Positions 1 through 7,182 of a DNA stretch of 64,000 nucleotides are shown here, in pieces (position 1 is the stretch's first letter; every line of letters begins with the position of its first letter). Under the pieces are notes generated by a model. The model worked only from the letters and a program-made list of their open reading frames with translations. It had not been told where the DNA came from and searched no databases. This DNA is from a virus. The stretch spans positions 124,001-188,000 of the IMG/VR virus record IMGVR_UViG_3300043426_000266; one strand, 5' to 3'. Both the position numbers and the translations under genes were made by a program.

Positions 1-108
1 GATAATTATCTTAAACTGAGTTTACATGCAAACACAAACAAGTGATTAGGAATTTTCCCAACTCTTTTATTTTCATATGCCTTTACAAACAATAAACTGG
101 AGAATTTA

Positions 109-531
109 GTGGGTAAATTTCAAATCGCTTTTTATAAAGCAAAATATGGTGATGTGTTCGATAAGATCATTTCCAAATTCACCTTCTCTCCTTACTCCCA
201 TTGCGAGTTAATCTTCAGTGATGGAATTTGCGCTTCTTCATCCCCTCGTGATGGGGGTGTACGTTTTGCAAACATTAATTTCGGTGAACATTGGGATGTA
301 TTCGATCTAGATGAAAGTTTATCTGAACTAGACGCAAGACTTTGGTTCGGATTCTACGATGGGGAAGCATATGATTTTCTAGGCGCCATTGGTTCAGCAA
401 TTGGGTTACCTTTTCATAGCGACAATAAAAAGTTTTGCTCTCTTGCCTGTGCTTCTGCTTTAAAGTTAAGAAAGATCAATCTCACCCCTGGCGGGTTGTA
501 TAAAAAACTCAAACGTTTAAAACATATCTAA
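109..531 (+). CDS. Permuted papain-like (NlpC/P60 or YiiX type) hydrolase
   Basis: A 140-aa protein starting at GTG 109 behind a GGAG ribosome-binding site. A histidine sits in SPYSHCELIF (H31) and a cysteine in KKFCSLACASAL (C110). His before Cys is the order of circularly permuted NlpC/P60-like proteins (YiiX/YebB group), common in phages and acting on amide, peptide or lipid bonds. SSSPRDGGVRF between them is also typical of the phage versions. No signal peptide or membrane segment is visible. It stands alone, closed by the terminator at 536-559. The fold family is fairly sure; the substrate is unknown. Confidence 0.65.
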   Translation: MGKFQIAFYKAKYGDVFDKIISKFTFSPYSHCELIFSDGICASSSPRDGGVRFANINFGEHWDVFDLDESLSELDARLWFGFYDGEAYDFLGAIGSAIGLPFHSDNKKFCSLACASALKLRKINLTPGGLYKKLKRLKHI

Positions 532-535
532 AAAA

Positions 536-565
536 ATAGAGGGGCAATTGCCCCTCTATTTCAAT
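536..565 (+). terminator. Intrinsic terminator
   Basis: Perfect palindrome ATAGAGGGGCAATTGCCCCTCTAT with a T-rich right side. The core GGGGCAATTGCCCC recurs in three other terminators of this window (47149, 60680, 60995). Confidence 0.85.
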
Positions 566-572
566 TTATTAC

Positions 573-593
573 AAATATATATTATTTACATGA
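573..593 (+). promoter_or_regulatory. Early-type promoter box
   Basis: ATATATTATTTACATGA box about 30 bases before the ATG at 622. The same box recurs before many plus-strand gene blocks and resembles the phiKZ early promoter element (TATATTAC). Inferred from recurrence and position. Confidence 0.7.
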
Positions 594-621
594 TATTAAC
601 TTATTTTATCAAGGTGAATAC

Positions 622-771
622 ATGCCAACCATTTATTACGAAGGTATTTGCGAATGCTGTCATTGCTGGGTATCATTAAATGAGTCTGAGGTTGATGGAT
701 ACATGTTATGCCAATTAAGATATTCCGTTTTATGCACAGGATGTGAAGATGAGCAACGATGTTTTAAATGA
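622..771 (+). CDS. Small zinc-ribbon-like protein
   Basis: A 49-codon frame starting at ATG 622, 8 bases after AAGGTG, at the expected distance from the promoter box at 573-593. It is very cysteine-rich: GICECCHCW near the start and CTGC plus a further Cys near the end, a likely zinc ribbon or rubredoxin-like knuckle. It overlaps the next gene by 23 bases. Too short to assign a function; perhaps a regulator or host-protein binder. Confidence 0.6.
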   Translation: MPTIYYEGICECCHCWVSLNESEVDGYMLCQLRYSVLCTGCEDEQRCFK

Positions 772-1102
772 TTTTAACAAACAGGCTAGGATTAAAAACT
801 ATCTTGTTTTAATGCGAGCAAAAGCCTGTGACAAACGGTTAGAGCAGGTTAAGCTACTTCGCAGCGCAACAACCAAACAAATGAGGACTGATGTTTCTAA
901 TAATATCAGGGTCTTAAATCATCTCATTGATTTAAGTTATAAACTCATTAATTCAAAACAAGTTGTTGATACCAATAAATCAAATCATTCCGATAAATTT
1001 ATTGATATGATCATTACTGGAAACTACAAAGGAGAGCAAATTATTTACGATGTAAAGAATGCACCAAGAATCAAAACAACGCGTACAGTTGAGTTAATGT
1101 AA
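749..1102 (+). CDS. Unknown protein, basic and helical
   Basis: A 117-aa protein. I prefer ATG 749 (MSNDVLNDF) over the in-frame GTG at 743 because AGGA lies at a usable distance. It is rich in Lys, Arg and Asn and predicted mainly helical, with no recognised motif. It overlaps the 49-aa gene upstream and lies 11 bases before the next, so the three form an operon. Confidence 0.6.
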   Translation: MSNDVLNDFNKQARIKNYLVLMRAKACDKRLEQVKLLRSATTKQMRTDVSNNIRVLNHLIDLSYKLINSKQVVDTNKSNHSDKFIDMIITGNYKGEQIIYDVKNAPRIKTTRTVELM

Positions 1103-1113
1103 GGCAGGCCATT

Positions 1114-1578
1114 ATGGATTTATTAACCACTACCCTAGCAAGCTCTTGTGGGTTACCTCAATTGCGGAGAAGCGAAAAGTTGGCTTTGGTTGATTATGTT
1201 GAAAATTTTATTCGACATCGTAAACCAAAAATGTCGAACTATATTGAGAAAGACCTTGTTACGCAGATTATCGACCCAGGTAAAACTGCCGAACAAATCA
1301 AGAACGTTTTAGATAAAGTCATCTCATTCGATTTAACATTTTCTAAAACCCCGTATATTTATCAACTTGAGGTAACGTATTCAGAAAACAAATACCATCA
1401 TTTAAATGAATTGCTTAAAGTACTCTGTAATCGCAAAGGGGTTGTTTTACCAATGCGTGGCGAACGTACTCGAGGTAATTATCGCTTCTCGATTCTTATT
1501 GACGTCGCTAAAGGCGGGAATGTGACTGACGGTATCACCCGGGTGGCTAAGCTGGCTTATTACTTAAACACAATTTAG
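1114..1578 (+). CDS. Unknown 154-aa protein
   Basis: A soluble protein of mixed helix and strand; ATG 1114 is preceded by GGCAGG. No domain is recognised. It sits in a compact run (749-2601) with 4-base overlaps or about 10-base gaps, so it is probably co-transcribed with neighbours from the promoter at 573-593. Confidence 0.65.
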   Translation: MDLLTTTLASSCGLPQLRRSEKLALVDYVENFIRHRKPKMSNYIEKDLVTQIIDPGKTAEQIKNVLDKVISFDLTFSKTPYIYQLEVTYSENKYHHLNELLKVLCNRKGVVLPMRGERTRGNYRFSILIDVAKGGNVTDGITRVAKLAYYLNTI

Positions 1579-1588
1579 AGTATCGTAT

Positions 1589-2254
1589 ATGAAACTTGTA
1601 TTTCCAAACGTAAATGATCCAAAATTCATTGACTTTATTTATCAAGAAGAGTTACTGGATGTATGTATTCAAAGAGCCAAAAATGAACTGGGTATGGATA
1701 CTGAAATTAATTTGATTGATTTCTTTTTAAAGTGCGGTAAAGAAAATCGAATTACTCAACCATTAAAACTTCACCAATTCATAACACGATTCCCGGTGGC
1801 AGATGTAAACGAATCCATACTGTATGAAACAGTCAAAATTTGGCATGTTGCTCTCGGTCATGCTGCGTTGGTACAAACAGAGTATGAATTGGGTCTTAAG
1901 TTTTTCGAAACTGTTGTACTTCGTCGATTTAGGGTTTTAAACGATGATATCAAATATCATGTTTTAATCGGGCGTGTTAAACTTGGTGATTTAGCAGATC
2001 GCACAGGCGCGGATTTTCTTGCCTTATTTGACCCATATGCTGGAAGAGATTATGAGCTGTATCATGGTGCCACTGGAGATGAACTAATGTTTAATATGTT
2101 CTTCGGGTTCAAAAGTCAATACCCTCTGGATAAACTGAAGTTAGATATTCATCAAGATCAACGATTTATAGAAGCGCTTAATATCTGGAACCGGGATTAT
2201 CTTAAACCTCATTTGTTATCCAATATCACAAAAGTGAAGGAATCATCCACATGA
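1589..2254 (+). CDS. Unknown 221-aa protein
   Basis: A soluble, mostly helical protein with aromatic-rich segments and no motif I recognise. It ends in an ATGA overlap with the next gene (stop at 2252-2254, next start at 2251), so the two are probably translationally coupled. Confidence 0.7.
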   Translation: MKLVFPNVNDPKFIDFIYQEELLDVCIQRAKNELGMDTEINLIDFFLKCGKENRITQPLKLHQFITRFPVADVNESILYETVKIWHVALGHAALVQTEYELGLKFFETVVLRRFRVLNDDIKYHVLIGRVKLGDLADRTGADFLALFDPYAGRDYELYHGATGDELMFNMFFGFKSQYPLDKLKLDIHQDQRFIEALNIWNRDYLKPHLLSNITKVKESST

Positions 2255-2601
2255 GCTTGATCACTCCAATGTTTCACTCGGTTATTGTAACTGATATCGC
2301 GATGACCGTTGAACAAATGTATATTCATCACGACCAACATCGTCTTGAGGTGATGGGTAATCAGCGTTGTAGTTTACGCTGCACGGCTATTTACCCATCT
2401 ACGAATATTGATGCTGCGTTGGAGTTTTTCAAACGCACCCCACATCCCCGGGCCGTGAAAATATTATCACCCAACCCCACGCCTGCATTGAAACAATTAG
2501 CCATGTATGTTGAGAGAACCATGGTTGCTTTTCACCAGGAATATTTACAATCAATGGATCTACCTAATGAAGGTTGGTTGCGTCGTGATCGAGGTGAATA
2601 A
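2251..2601 (+). CDS. Unknown 116-aa protein
   Basis: The start codon overlaps the upstream stop (ATGA). There is a His/Met-rich stretch at residues 20-40 and no recognised domain. It is the last gene of the first block and is followed by the terminator at 2636-2664. Confidence 0.65.
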   Translation: MSLITPMFHSVIVTDIAMTVEQMYIHHDQHRLEVMGNQRCSLRCTAIYPSTNIDAALEFFKRTPHPRAVKILSPNPTPALKQLAMYVERTMVAFHQEYLQSMDLPNEGWLRRDRGE

Positions 2602-2635
2602 CAATTTACCCTAGTATAAACTAAACACAATTAAG

Positions 2636-2664
2636 AGAGAACTTCGGTTCTCTTTTTTTTTTTT
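2636..2664 (+). terminator. Intrinsic terminator with TTCG loop
   Basis: Stem AGAGAAC / GTTCTCT closed by a TTCG tetraloop and followed by a run of 12 T. Confidence 0.9.
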
Positions 2665-2695
2665 AGGATTTTTATGAGATCTTAAGGAGGTGTTT

Positions 2696-3418
2696 ATGGA
2701 TGTCAAGGGTTTTCAACAGTGGATAAACTTAAAGATTAAATCTGAGGGTTTAAATATTCCGTTTTTAAAAGAGGATGGCATGGGTGGCCCACTCACGCGA
2801 TCAACCTTTCTTTTACTATTTGTTAATAAAAACGCAAGAGCGATTACACATGATGAAAAACTCATCATCGCAAATAGTTTATCTGAATCAACAACGAAGC
2901 GTATTGAAGCAGTTGCAAAAGTTGAATCAGCAGGAAGCGGTTGGTTTGATAATGGGTTAGTAAAAATTCTCTACGAACGTCATTACTTTTATAAGTTTAC
3001 TAAGAAAACTATTTCTTGGTTAACTCTTGGTTTGTTATCAAATGCTAGTGGTGGTGGTTATACTGTCGATGCCGATAACAACGGCATGAACGATAACTGG
3101 GATAAATTAGCAGCTGCGGCTTGCATTAATCCGGATGGGGCTTTACAGTCTGTAAGTATTGGGTCATTTCAAGTGATGGGTAAGTGGTATAAAGAGTGTG
3201 GCTATTCACATCCTCTGGATATGCTCTGGGATGCTCGTAACAGCGAGTATGCGCACTGGAAGATGTTAGCTGGGTTTATCAAGGCAAACGGTCTCCTAGG
3301 GGCATTCAGACAGGTTTCAACCGACCCTAAGACTTGTGTAGCATTTGTTAAAGCGTACAATGGACCAGCTTGGGCAAAGAATGACTATGCTAATAAATTA
3401 GCAAGAGCAATGCGATAA
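2696..3418 (+). CDS. N-acetylmuramidase endolysin with N-terminal wall-binding domain
   Basis: Lyses the host by cutting peptidoglycan. I start at ATG 2696, ideally placed behind AAGGAGG, rather than the in-frame GTG at 2690 inside that site; this gives 240 aa. Residues 4-50 look like a PG_binding_1 repeat (GFQQW, DGMGGPLTRST). Residues 60-240 match the N-acetylmuramidase family PF11860: VESAGSG (probable catalytic Glu77), ILYERHYFY, SIGSFQVMG and the C-terminal AYNGPAWAKNDYANKLA. There is no signal peptide, so release needs a holin, which I could not identify here. The wall-binding-first order matches other jumbo-phage lysins. Confidence 0.9.
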   Translation: MDVKGFQQWINLKIKSEGLNIPFLKEDGMGGPLTRSTFLLLFVNKNARAITHDEKLIIANSLSESTTKRIEAVAKVESAGSGWFDNGLVKILYERHYFYKFTKKTISWLTLGLLSNASGGGYTVDADNNGMNDNWDKLAAAACINPDGALQSVSIGSFQVMGKWYKECGYSHPLDMLWDARNSEYAHWKMLAGFIKANGLLGAFRQVSTDPKTCVAFVKAYNGPAWAKNDYANKLARAMR

Positions 3419-3421
3419 TTT

Positions 3422-3445
3422 AAAAGGGAGTCTAGACTCCCTTTT
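3422..3445 (+). terminator. Intrinsic terminator
   Basis: Perfect palindrome AAAAGGGAGTCT/AGACTCCCTTTT directly after the endolysin gene. Confidence 0.85.
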
Positions 3446-3470
3446 CTTTATGTTGATTCCATTTTATTTC

Positions 3471-3493
3471 AGATATATATTACTTACATGATA
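3471..3493 (+). promoter_or_regulatory. Early-type promoter box
   Basis: GATATATATTACTTACATGA, containing exactly TATATTAC as in phiKZ early promoters, 45 bases before ATG 3537. Confidence 0.75.
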
Positions 3494-3536
3494 CACCACC
3501 GTATCATTTAACTTTTATTTTCAAAAGGAAATTACC

Positions 3537-3896
3537 ATGAACACATTTCAACGCCACAATGTAGAAGCAGCTCTTATCCGTGCTAAAGAAAACCACCATC
3601 GTAGCGAAGTTAACAGCATCTTGAATCGTCTTCGTTGGGAAGAGGATGATAAGAAGTTCTGTGAAGAACGTTATCCATTAGATAAGGAAAGAAAAGGTGT
3701 TTACACTGTAGTTGAACATTGGGACGGTATTCATATCGTTCTAAACGAAAACACAACAGAAGAACACATCTTTGGCGTCGAGTTTCGTACAAAGTACGAT
3801 GCTGAGTTTTCATTGAAAATTCATGAACTTGTTCAGAGCGATGTTCCAAAACCAATCATTACTGAAAAAGAGGATGATGGTGATGGTTGGTTTTAA
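3537..3896 (+). CDS. Unknown early 119-aa protein
   Basis: Begins at ATG 3537 after AAAAGGAAA, alone between its own promoter box (3471) and terminator (3895). The N-terminal half is helical and charged; the second half has strand-like runs (VYTVVEHWDGIHIVLN). The C-terminus is acidic (EKEDDGDGWF). A single gene behind a strong early promoter fits a host-takeover protein, which is inference only. Confidence 0.7.
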   Translation: MNTFQRHNVEAALIRAKENHHRSEVNSILNRLRWEEDDKKFCEERYPLDKERKGVYTVVEHWDGIHIVLNENTTEEHIFGVEFRTKYDAEFSLKIHELVQSDVPKPIITEKEDDGDGWF

Positions 3897-3921
3897 AAAA
3901 GAGGATTCCCTCTTTTTTTTT
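3895..3921 (+). terminator. Intrinsic terminator
   Basis: AAAAAAGAGG/CCTCTTTTTT stem with an ATTC loop and a long T run. Confidence 0.85.
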
Positions 3922-3993
3922 ATTTATTTACAAGGTGGAAGTATAGGATGAAGAAACTTATCATAATGAATGAAGTTATAAACCGGAGTAGAA

Positions 3994-5343
3994 ATGTCAA
4001 GTGCACTATTAAGCTGGGATGATTTTGAAGAACCAGAAACACCAATTGCCAAAGCTCAAAAAGCAGTAAGCAATATAGACACTACAGCAGCTGACAAAGA
4101 GTTCGATGAACATTCAGCTACACTTCAAAGTCGTAAGGAACTAAAAGAGTCGGGATTAGCGAAAGTACAAGGTACACCAATCACAAATCCAACTATGACT
4201 CAGCAGCAACTTACAGCAGCTAACCAGAAGCTTCTGGAAGAAGCCATGAAGATCGTAGATGTCATGGATGCACAAATGGTAAAAGAAGGTGCAGTGAATG
4301 TATCAGATAAGTTTCTGATCAATTGCCGTGCTGACTTAAACCAATTAGTACCGTTCAAATACAATCAGATGTGGGGGTTGTATTTGACAGGTTGTGAACA
4401 ACATTGGATGCCTGCCGAATATAGCCTTGAAAAGGATAAAGCCGAGTTTAACAATTCGGCTAAAGATGATGGCGCTCCTGTTTCACAAAAGTCAATGTTG
4501 GCTCGTGCTTTTTACATGTATCGTACCAGGGTGAGTCATTTCGGTGAAGTTACTTTACTACAAATTTACCGTTTGATCACTAATCCAGAGTGTCGTCAAT
4601 ATATTTTACGTCAAAGTTTTGAATCAGCACTTATTCATCATGCATGGATTCATATCACTGAATCTCTAACTGATGCAGTTACACTTGGTCAACATATAGC
4701 TGGTGGTAATCGTCTAATTGACCAAATCGCTCCAGCAAATGTAACCTTCGTTGAACGTAACGCGAGGTTAAAAGAAACCACAGCGTTTCTTAATTCATTA
4801 ACTGCAGAAACAGCATCAGTTGAAGACATGCGTAAGTTTGTGCTTAACTTGATGACGATCTATGGTTACATCAATTGGACAATGGTGATTGGTCCGTATT
4901 ATCAAATTCTCAATGGTTCACGCCAAACTGCCAAACTAGTACATCTGACCCCAATCTTTGAAAAGTTAATTCGTGATGCTTCAACTCAAACCTTATTCGC
5001 TAAGGAATTGATTCGTGGTATTCTAGAAGAAAACCCTCAAATTAAGGATCCTCAGTTTGTCGCAGAGGCTAATAAACAGTTCAAAGAGTATTTGTCCTTT
5101 GAGCAGGATTTAGCATCTACTTTGGCGAACACTGATACTGAATATAAAGAAGTTGAACATTTAGTGGATTATTACATGGTCGATTTCTTTAATGATATTG
5201 GTGTTGAGTGTAATTATAAGTTCAATCGTAACACGATGTTTAGTGATGTTGATTGGTTCAAAAAGATGGTTGTTAATCTCACCCCTAAATTAAATCATGA
5301 AGCTGGATTAGGCGGTGGTCACCTAGCATGGGAAAATATATAA
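3994..5343 (+). CDS. Ribonucleotide reductase small-subunit-like (R2-like) protein lacking metal ligands
   Basis: A 449-aa protein. After a disordered first 100 residues, GCEQHWMPAEYSLEKDK (residues 133-149) resembles the start of class I R2 proteins (FWTPEEIDLSKD), and the spacing of the later helices also fits R2. The helix FESALIHHAWIHI (209-221) lies where R2 has its ExxH ligands and radical Tyr. IRDASTQTLFAKEL (326-339) lies where E. coli has ARDEALHLTG. By my hand alignment the canonical metal ligands are gone: the helix B Asp/Glu is Arg or Thr, the second ExxH is SxxQ, and the radical Tyr is Trp. It may be an inactive or scaffolding R2 relative, or a divergent phage R2. It is followed with no gap by a nucleotide-kinase-like gene, which supports a nucleotide role. 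Confidence 0.5.
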   Translation: MSSALLSWDDFEEPETPIAKAQKAVSNIDTTAADKEFDEHSATLQSRKELKESGLAKVQGTPITNPTMTQQQLTAANQKLLEEAMKIVDVMDAQMVKEGAVNVSDKFLINCRADLNQLVPFKYNQMWGLYLTGCEQHWMPAEYSLEKDKAEFNNSAKDDGAPVSQKSMLARAFYMYRTRVSHFGEVTLLQIYRLITNPECRQYILRQSFESALIHHAWIHITESLTDAVTLGQHIAGGNRLIDQIAPANVTFVERNARLKETTAFLNSLTAETASVEDMRKFVLNLMTIYGYINWTMVIGPYYQILNGSRQTAKLVHLTPIFEKLIRDASTQTLFAKELIRGILEENPQIKDPQFVAEANKQFKEYLSFEQDLASTLANTDTEYKEVEHLVDYYMVDFFNDIGVECNYKFNRNTMFSDVDWFKKMVVNLTPKLNHEAGLGGGHLAWENI

Positions 5344-6093
5344 ATGGCAAAATGCTCAGAAAAAGATTGTAAAACAGGTGCATTGTTTCGCAGAACGGTT
5401 TCTACTGCTGGAGAGACTTTAAAGACTCGCCCAGTTTGCGGGGATCATCTATTAGAAGCACCGGTCGAGGGATATCCTGGAGTAAACGGGAGTTTCTATA
5501 ACGGGTTTAAAATAGTTATCGCCAATGGTCCTCCTGGATCTGGTAAAGATACTTCAATTGCATTATTGGTTGAAGGGTTGAATTTCAAAGGCCGTGCATT
5601 TGAACTAAGTTACAAGGCTACACTTTACCAGGAGGTTGCTAAACGCTACAACTTAGAAGTAGATTATGTTCGAAGTTTAAATGAGAACCGAGAAACTAAA
5701 GAAGTTCAAATGGATTGTTTCAATGGTCTATCTGTTCGAGAAGCTTTAATTAGCGAATCAGAAGACCATATCAAACCAACTTTAGGTGAAGATGGTGTTG
5801 CTAAGCTAACCCTCGATGCTTTACTTAAAGAAATTCAGCCTGAACCGAATGAGTCAATTTTGCTTATGAATTCTGATGGCGGGTTTAATGTCGAAGTTGA
5901 CTATGTTAAATCTCGTTTAGGGTTACATTCAGAGCAGTTGTTTATTATTCGTTTATTAAGAAACGGTTGTAGTTTTAAGAATGATTCCAGAGAGTTCATT
6001 CGTAATCCAAACCTAATTATTAATAATGATAATAGTATTGATAAATTGAAATTTCAATTGATTAAACCTATCCAAACCTGGTTAGACAAATAA
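5344..6093 (+). CDS. P-loop kinase, probable (deoxy)nucleoside monophosphate kinase, with zinc-binding N-terminus
   Basis: The start codon follows the R2-like stop directly (TAAATG). ANGPPGSGKDT (residues 60-70) is a Walker A loop of the NMP-kinase type, the KD after the glycines as in T4 gp1-like dNMP kinases. There is no helicase or AAA+ Walker B. Residues 1-40 carry C4, C9, C32 and H35, a likely zinc site not usual in dNMP kinases. With the R2-like gene before it and DHFR/TS elsewhere, phosphorylation of dNMPs is the simplest role; the exact substrate cannot be read from sequence. Confidence 0.6.
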   Translation: MAKCSEKDCKTGALFRRTVSTAGETLKTRPVCGDHLLEAPVEGYPGVNGSFYNGFKIVIANGPPGSGKDTSIALLVEGLNFKGRAFELSYKATLYQEVAKRYNLEVDYVRSLNENRETKEVQMDCFNGLSVREALISESEDHIKPTLGEDGVAKLTLDALLKEIQPEPNESILLMNSDGGFNVEVDYVKSRLGLHSEQLFIIRLLRNGCSFKNDSREFIRNPNLIINNDNSIDKLKFQLIKPIQTWLDK

Positions 6094-6099
6094 CCTTAT

Positions 6100-6174
6100 T
6101 ATATGTGAGTAACTTACCCCTACTCGCTGGAGTCTTCTTTTAGTCGACTTCTATCTTTGCACTTTGTATATCGA
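6100..6174 (+). ncRNA. Possible small structured RNA in intergenic stretch
   Basis: Noncoding stretch after the kinase gene. GTGAGTA (6105-6111) can pair with TACTCGC (6121-6127), and a second weaker hairpin follows around 6129-6151, before the strong terminator at 6175-6207. No ORF is visible. Orientation and function are unknown; it could simply be a 3' untranslated region. Confidence 0.25.
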
Positions 6175-6207
6175 AGCTAACCCCGGTTTTGGGGTTAGCT
6201 CTTTTTT
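6175..6207 (+). terminator. Intrinsic terminator
   Basis: AGCTAACCCC / GGGGTTAGCT, a 10-bp stem with a GGTTTT loop followed by a run of six T. Confidence 0.9.
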
Positions 6208-6220
6208 ATGCAAATATTTT

Positions 6221-6244
6221 CAAATACACACTATTTAAATGAAT
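6221..6244 (+). promoter_or_regulatory. Early-type promoter box (variant)
   Basis: ATACACACTATTTAAATGAATAA, a variant of the recurring box, just before the gene starting at 6265. Confidence 0.5.
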
Positions 6245-6264
6245 AACTTAACAGAGTATTATCA

Positions 6265-6960
6265 ATGACCATAGAAATCTTCAGCGGCAATAACGCTAAA
6301 GCCGACCTAATTAAATTCTTACAATCATCAATAGGTGATGACTGGGAACTTCATTTGATTTTTAAATCAATATCTAACGGTGCTCCTGAGTATTTAACCT
6401 TTTCACCGCTTTTCTATCATTATGGAAAATACTATAGTGACGACCAAACTTTTGTTGTCAAGGCAAACCTCAAACGCTTCGAAGATGATGAATATTCTAT
6501 TGCTCATGAACAAGTAAATATCTTTAAAGAAATATTTACTAAGGTTCAAATGAGCTCTGTTGTTTTAGCAGAAACAGTATTAAAGTTTGATGAAGTTGTC
6601 TTAGTTCGAGATAAAAACGGTGAATCGGATTATCCTGGCGCACTTGAGAATGATGAGTGGGGGATAAAATGTTATCAACACGATAATCGCCCAGGTTACT
6701 ATCGATATGTTGTAGAACAAGATTCATTTGGTAAAGAGTACGCGAATAACTGTTATGGGTGCCAACAAAACCAAAACGCATATAGAGAACTCGTAAAACA
6801 GTGTTCACAACTATGGGAGACCTGTGGATGTGGGAATAGTCAACCTTATCTTCAGAGTTTTAAAGATCCTGATGAAGGAATGAATGGTTGTTATTATGAA
6901 CGCTGTGATTCTTGCGCTAAACGTTTCTGGGATAGATGGTATGAGGAAAACGACGAATAA
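6265..6960 (+). CDS. Unknown protein with C-terminal cysteine-rich zinc region
   Basis: A 231-aa protein. The first 150 residues are globular with no recognised family. The last 80 carry many cysteines: CYGCQQN, CSQLWETCGCG, CYYERCDSCAKRF. They suggest two zinc-binding knuckles. The C-terminus is acidic (WYEENDE). It is a single-gene unit between its own promoter box and the terminator at 6992-7017. Confidence 0.65.
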   Translation: MTIEIFSGNNAKADLIKFLQSSIGDDWELHLIFKSISNGAPEYLTFSPLFYHYGKYYSDDQTFVVKANLKRFEDDEYSIAHEQVNIFKEIFTKVQMSSVVLAETVLKFDEVVLVRDKNGESDYPGALENDEWGIKCYQHDNRPGYYRYVVEQDSFGKEYANNCYGCQQNQNAYRELVKQCSQLWETCGCGNSQPYLQSFKDPDEGMNGCYYERCDSCAKRFWDRWYEENDE

Positions 6961-6991
6961 GACGACTACGATGATTATTAAATAATAGTTA

Positions 6992-7020
6992 AAAGAGGAA
7001 GGTTAACCTTCCTCTTTCTT
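6992..7020 (+). terminator. Intrinsic terminator
   Basis: Perfect palindrome AAAGAGGAAGGTT/AACCTTCCTCTTT followed by a pyrimidine run. Confidence 0.9.
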
Positions 7021-7049
7021 CTTTATGCGCAATTTCAACACAGGCGGTT

Positions 7050-7109
7050 GTTTGTGAATATTGGTACGGGCTAGAGCAACTTTCCGCAAACTCTAATACC
7101 AATACAAAC
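7050..7109 (+). ncRNA. Candidate structured (possibly pseudoknotted) RNA element
   Basis: Noncoding 60-nt stretch. GTTTGT (7050-7055) pairs with ACAAAC (7104-7109), ATTGGTA (7060-7066) with TACCAAT (7097-7103), and TAGAG (7072-7076) with CTCTA (7091-7095). CGG (7067-7069) could also pair with CCG (7084-7086) inside the apical loop, forming a pseudoknot. It lies between the terminator at 6992-7017 and the weak promoter at 7151. It could be a small RNA or the leader of the gene at 7183 if transcribed from further upstream. Confidence 0.4.
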
Positions 7110-7150
7110 ACAGAACTTTTCGAAACAAAATGGTAGCAAAATTTTACAAA

Positions 7151-7171
7151 CCGATATTATCTAAATGAGTT
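7151..7171 (+). promoter_or_regulatory. Weak early-type promoter box
   Basis: CGATATTATCTAAATGAGTT, a shortened version of the recurring box, 12 bases before ATG 7183. Confidence 0.35.
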
Positions 7172-7182
7172 AGGAGAAACTA

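Noticed and set aside
536-559. GGGGCAATTGCCCC palindromes as mobile-element ends
   Set aside because: Each lies right after a gene with a T run beside it, as a terminator should; no transposase and no paired inverted ends around a coding unit.
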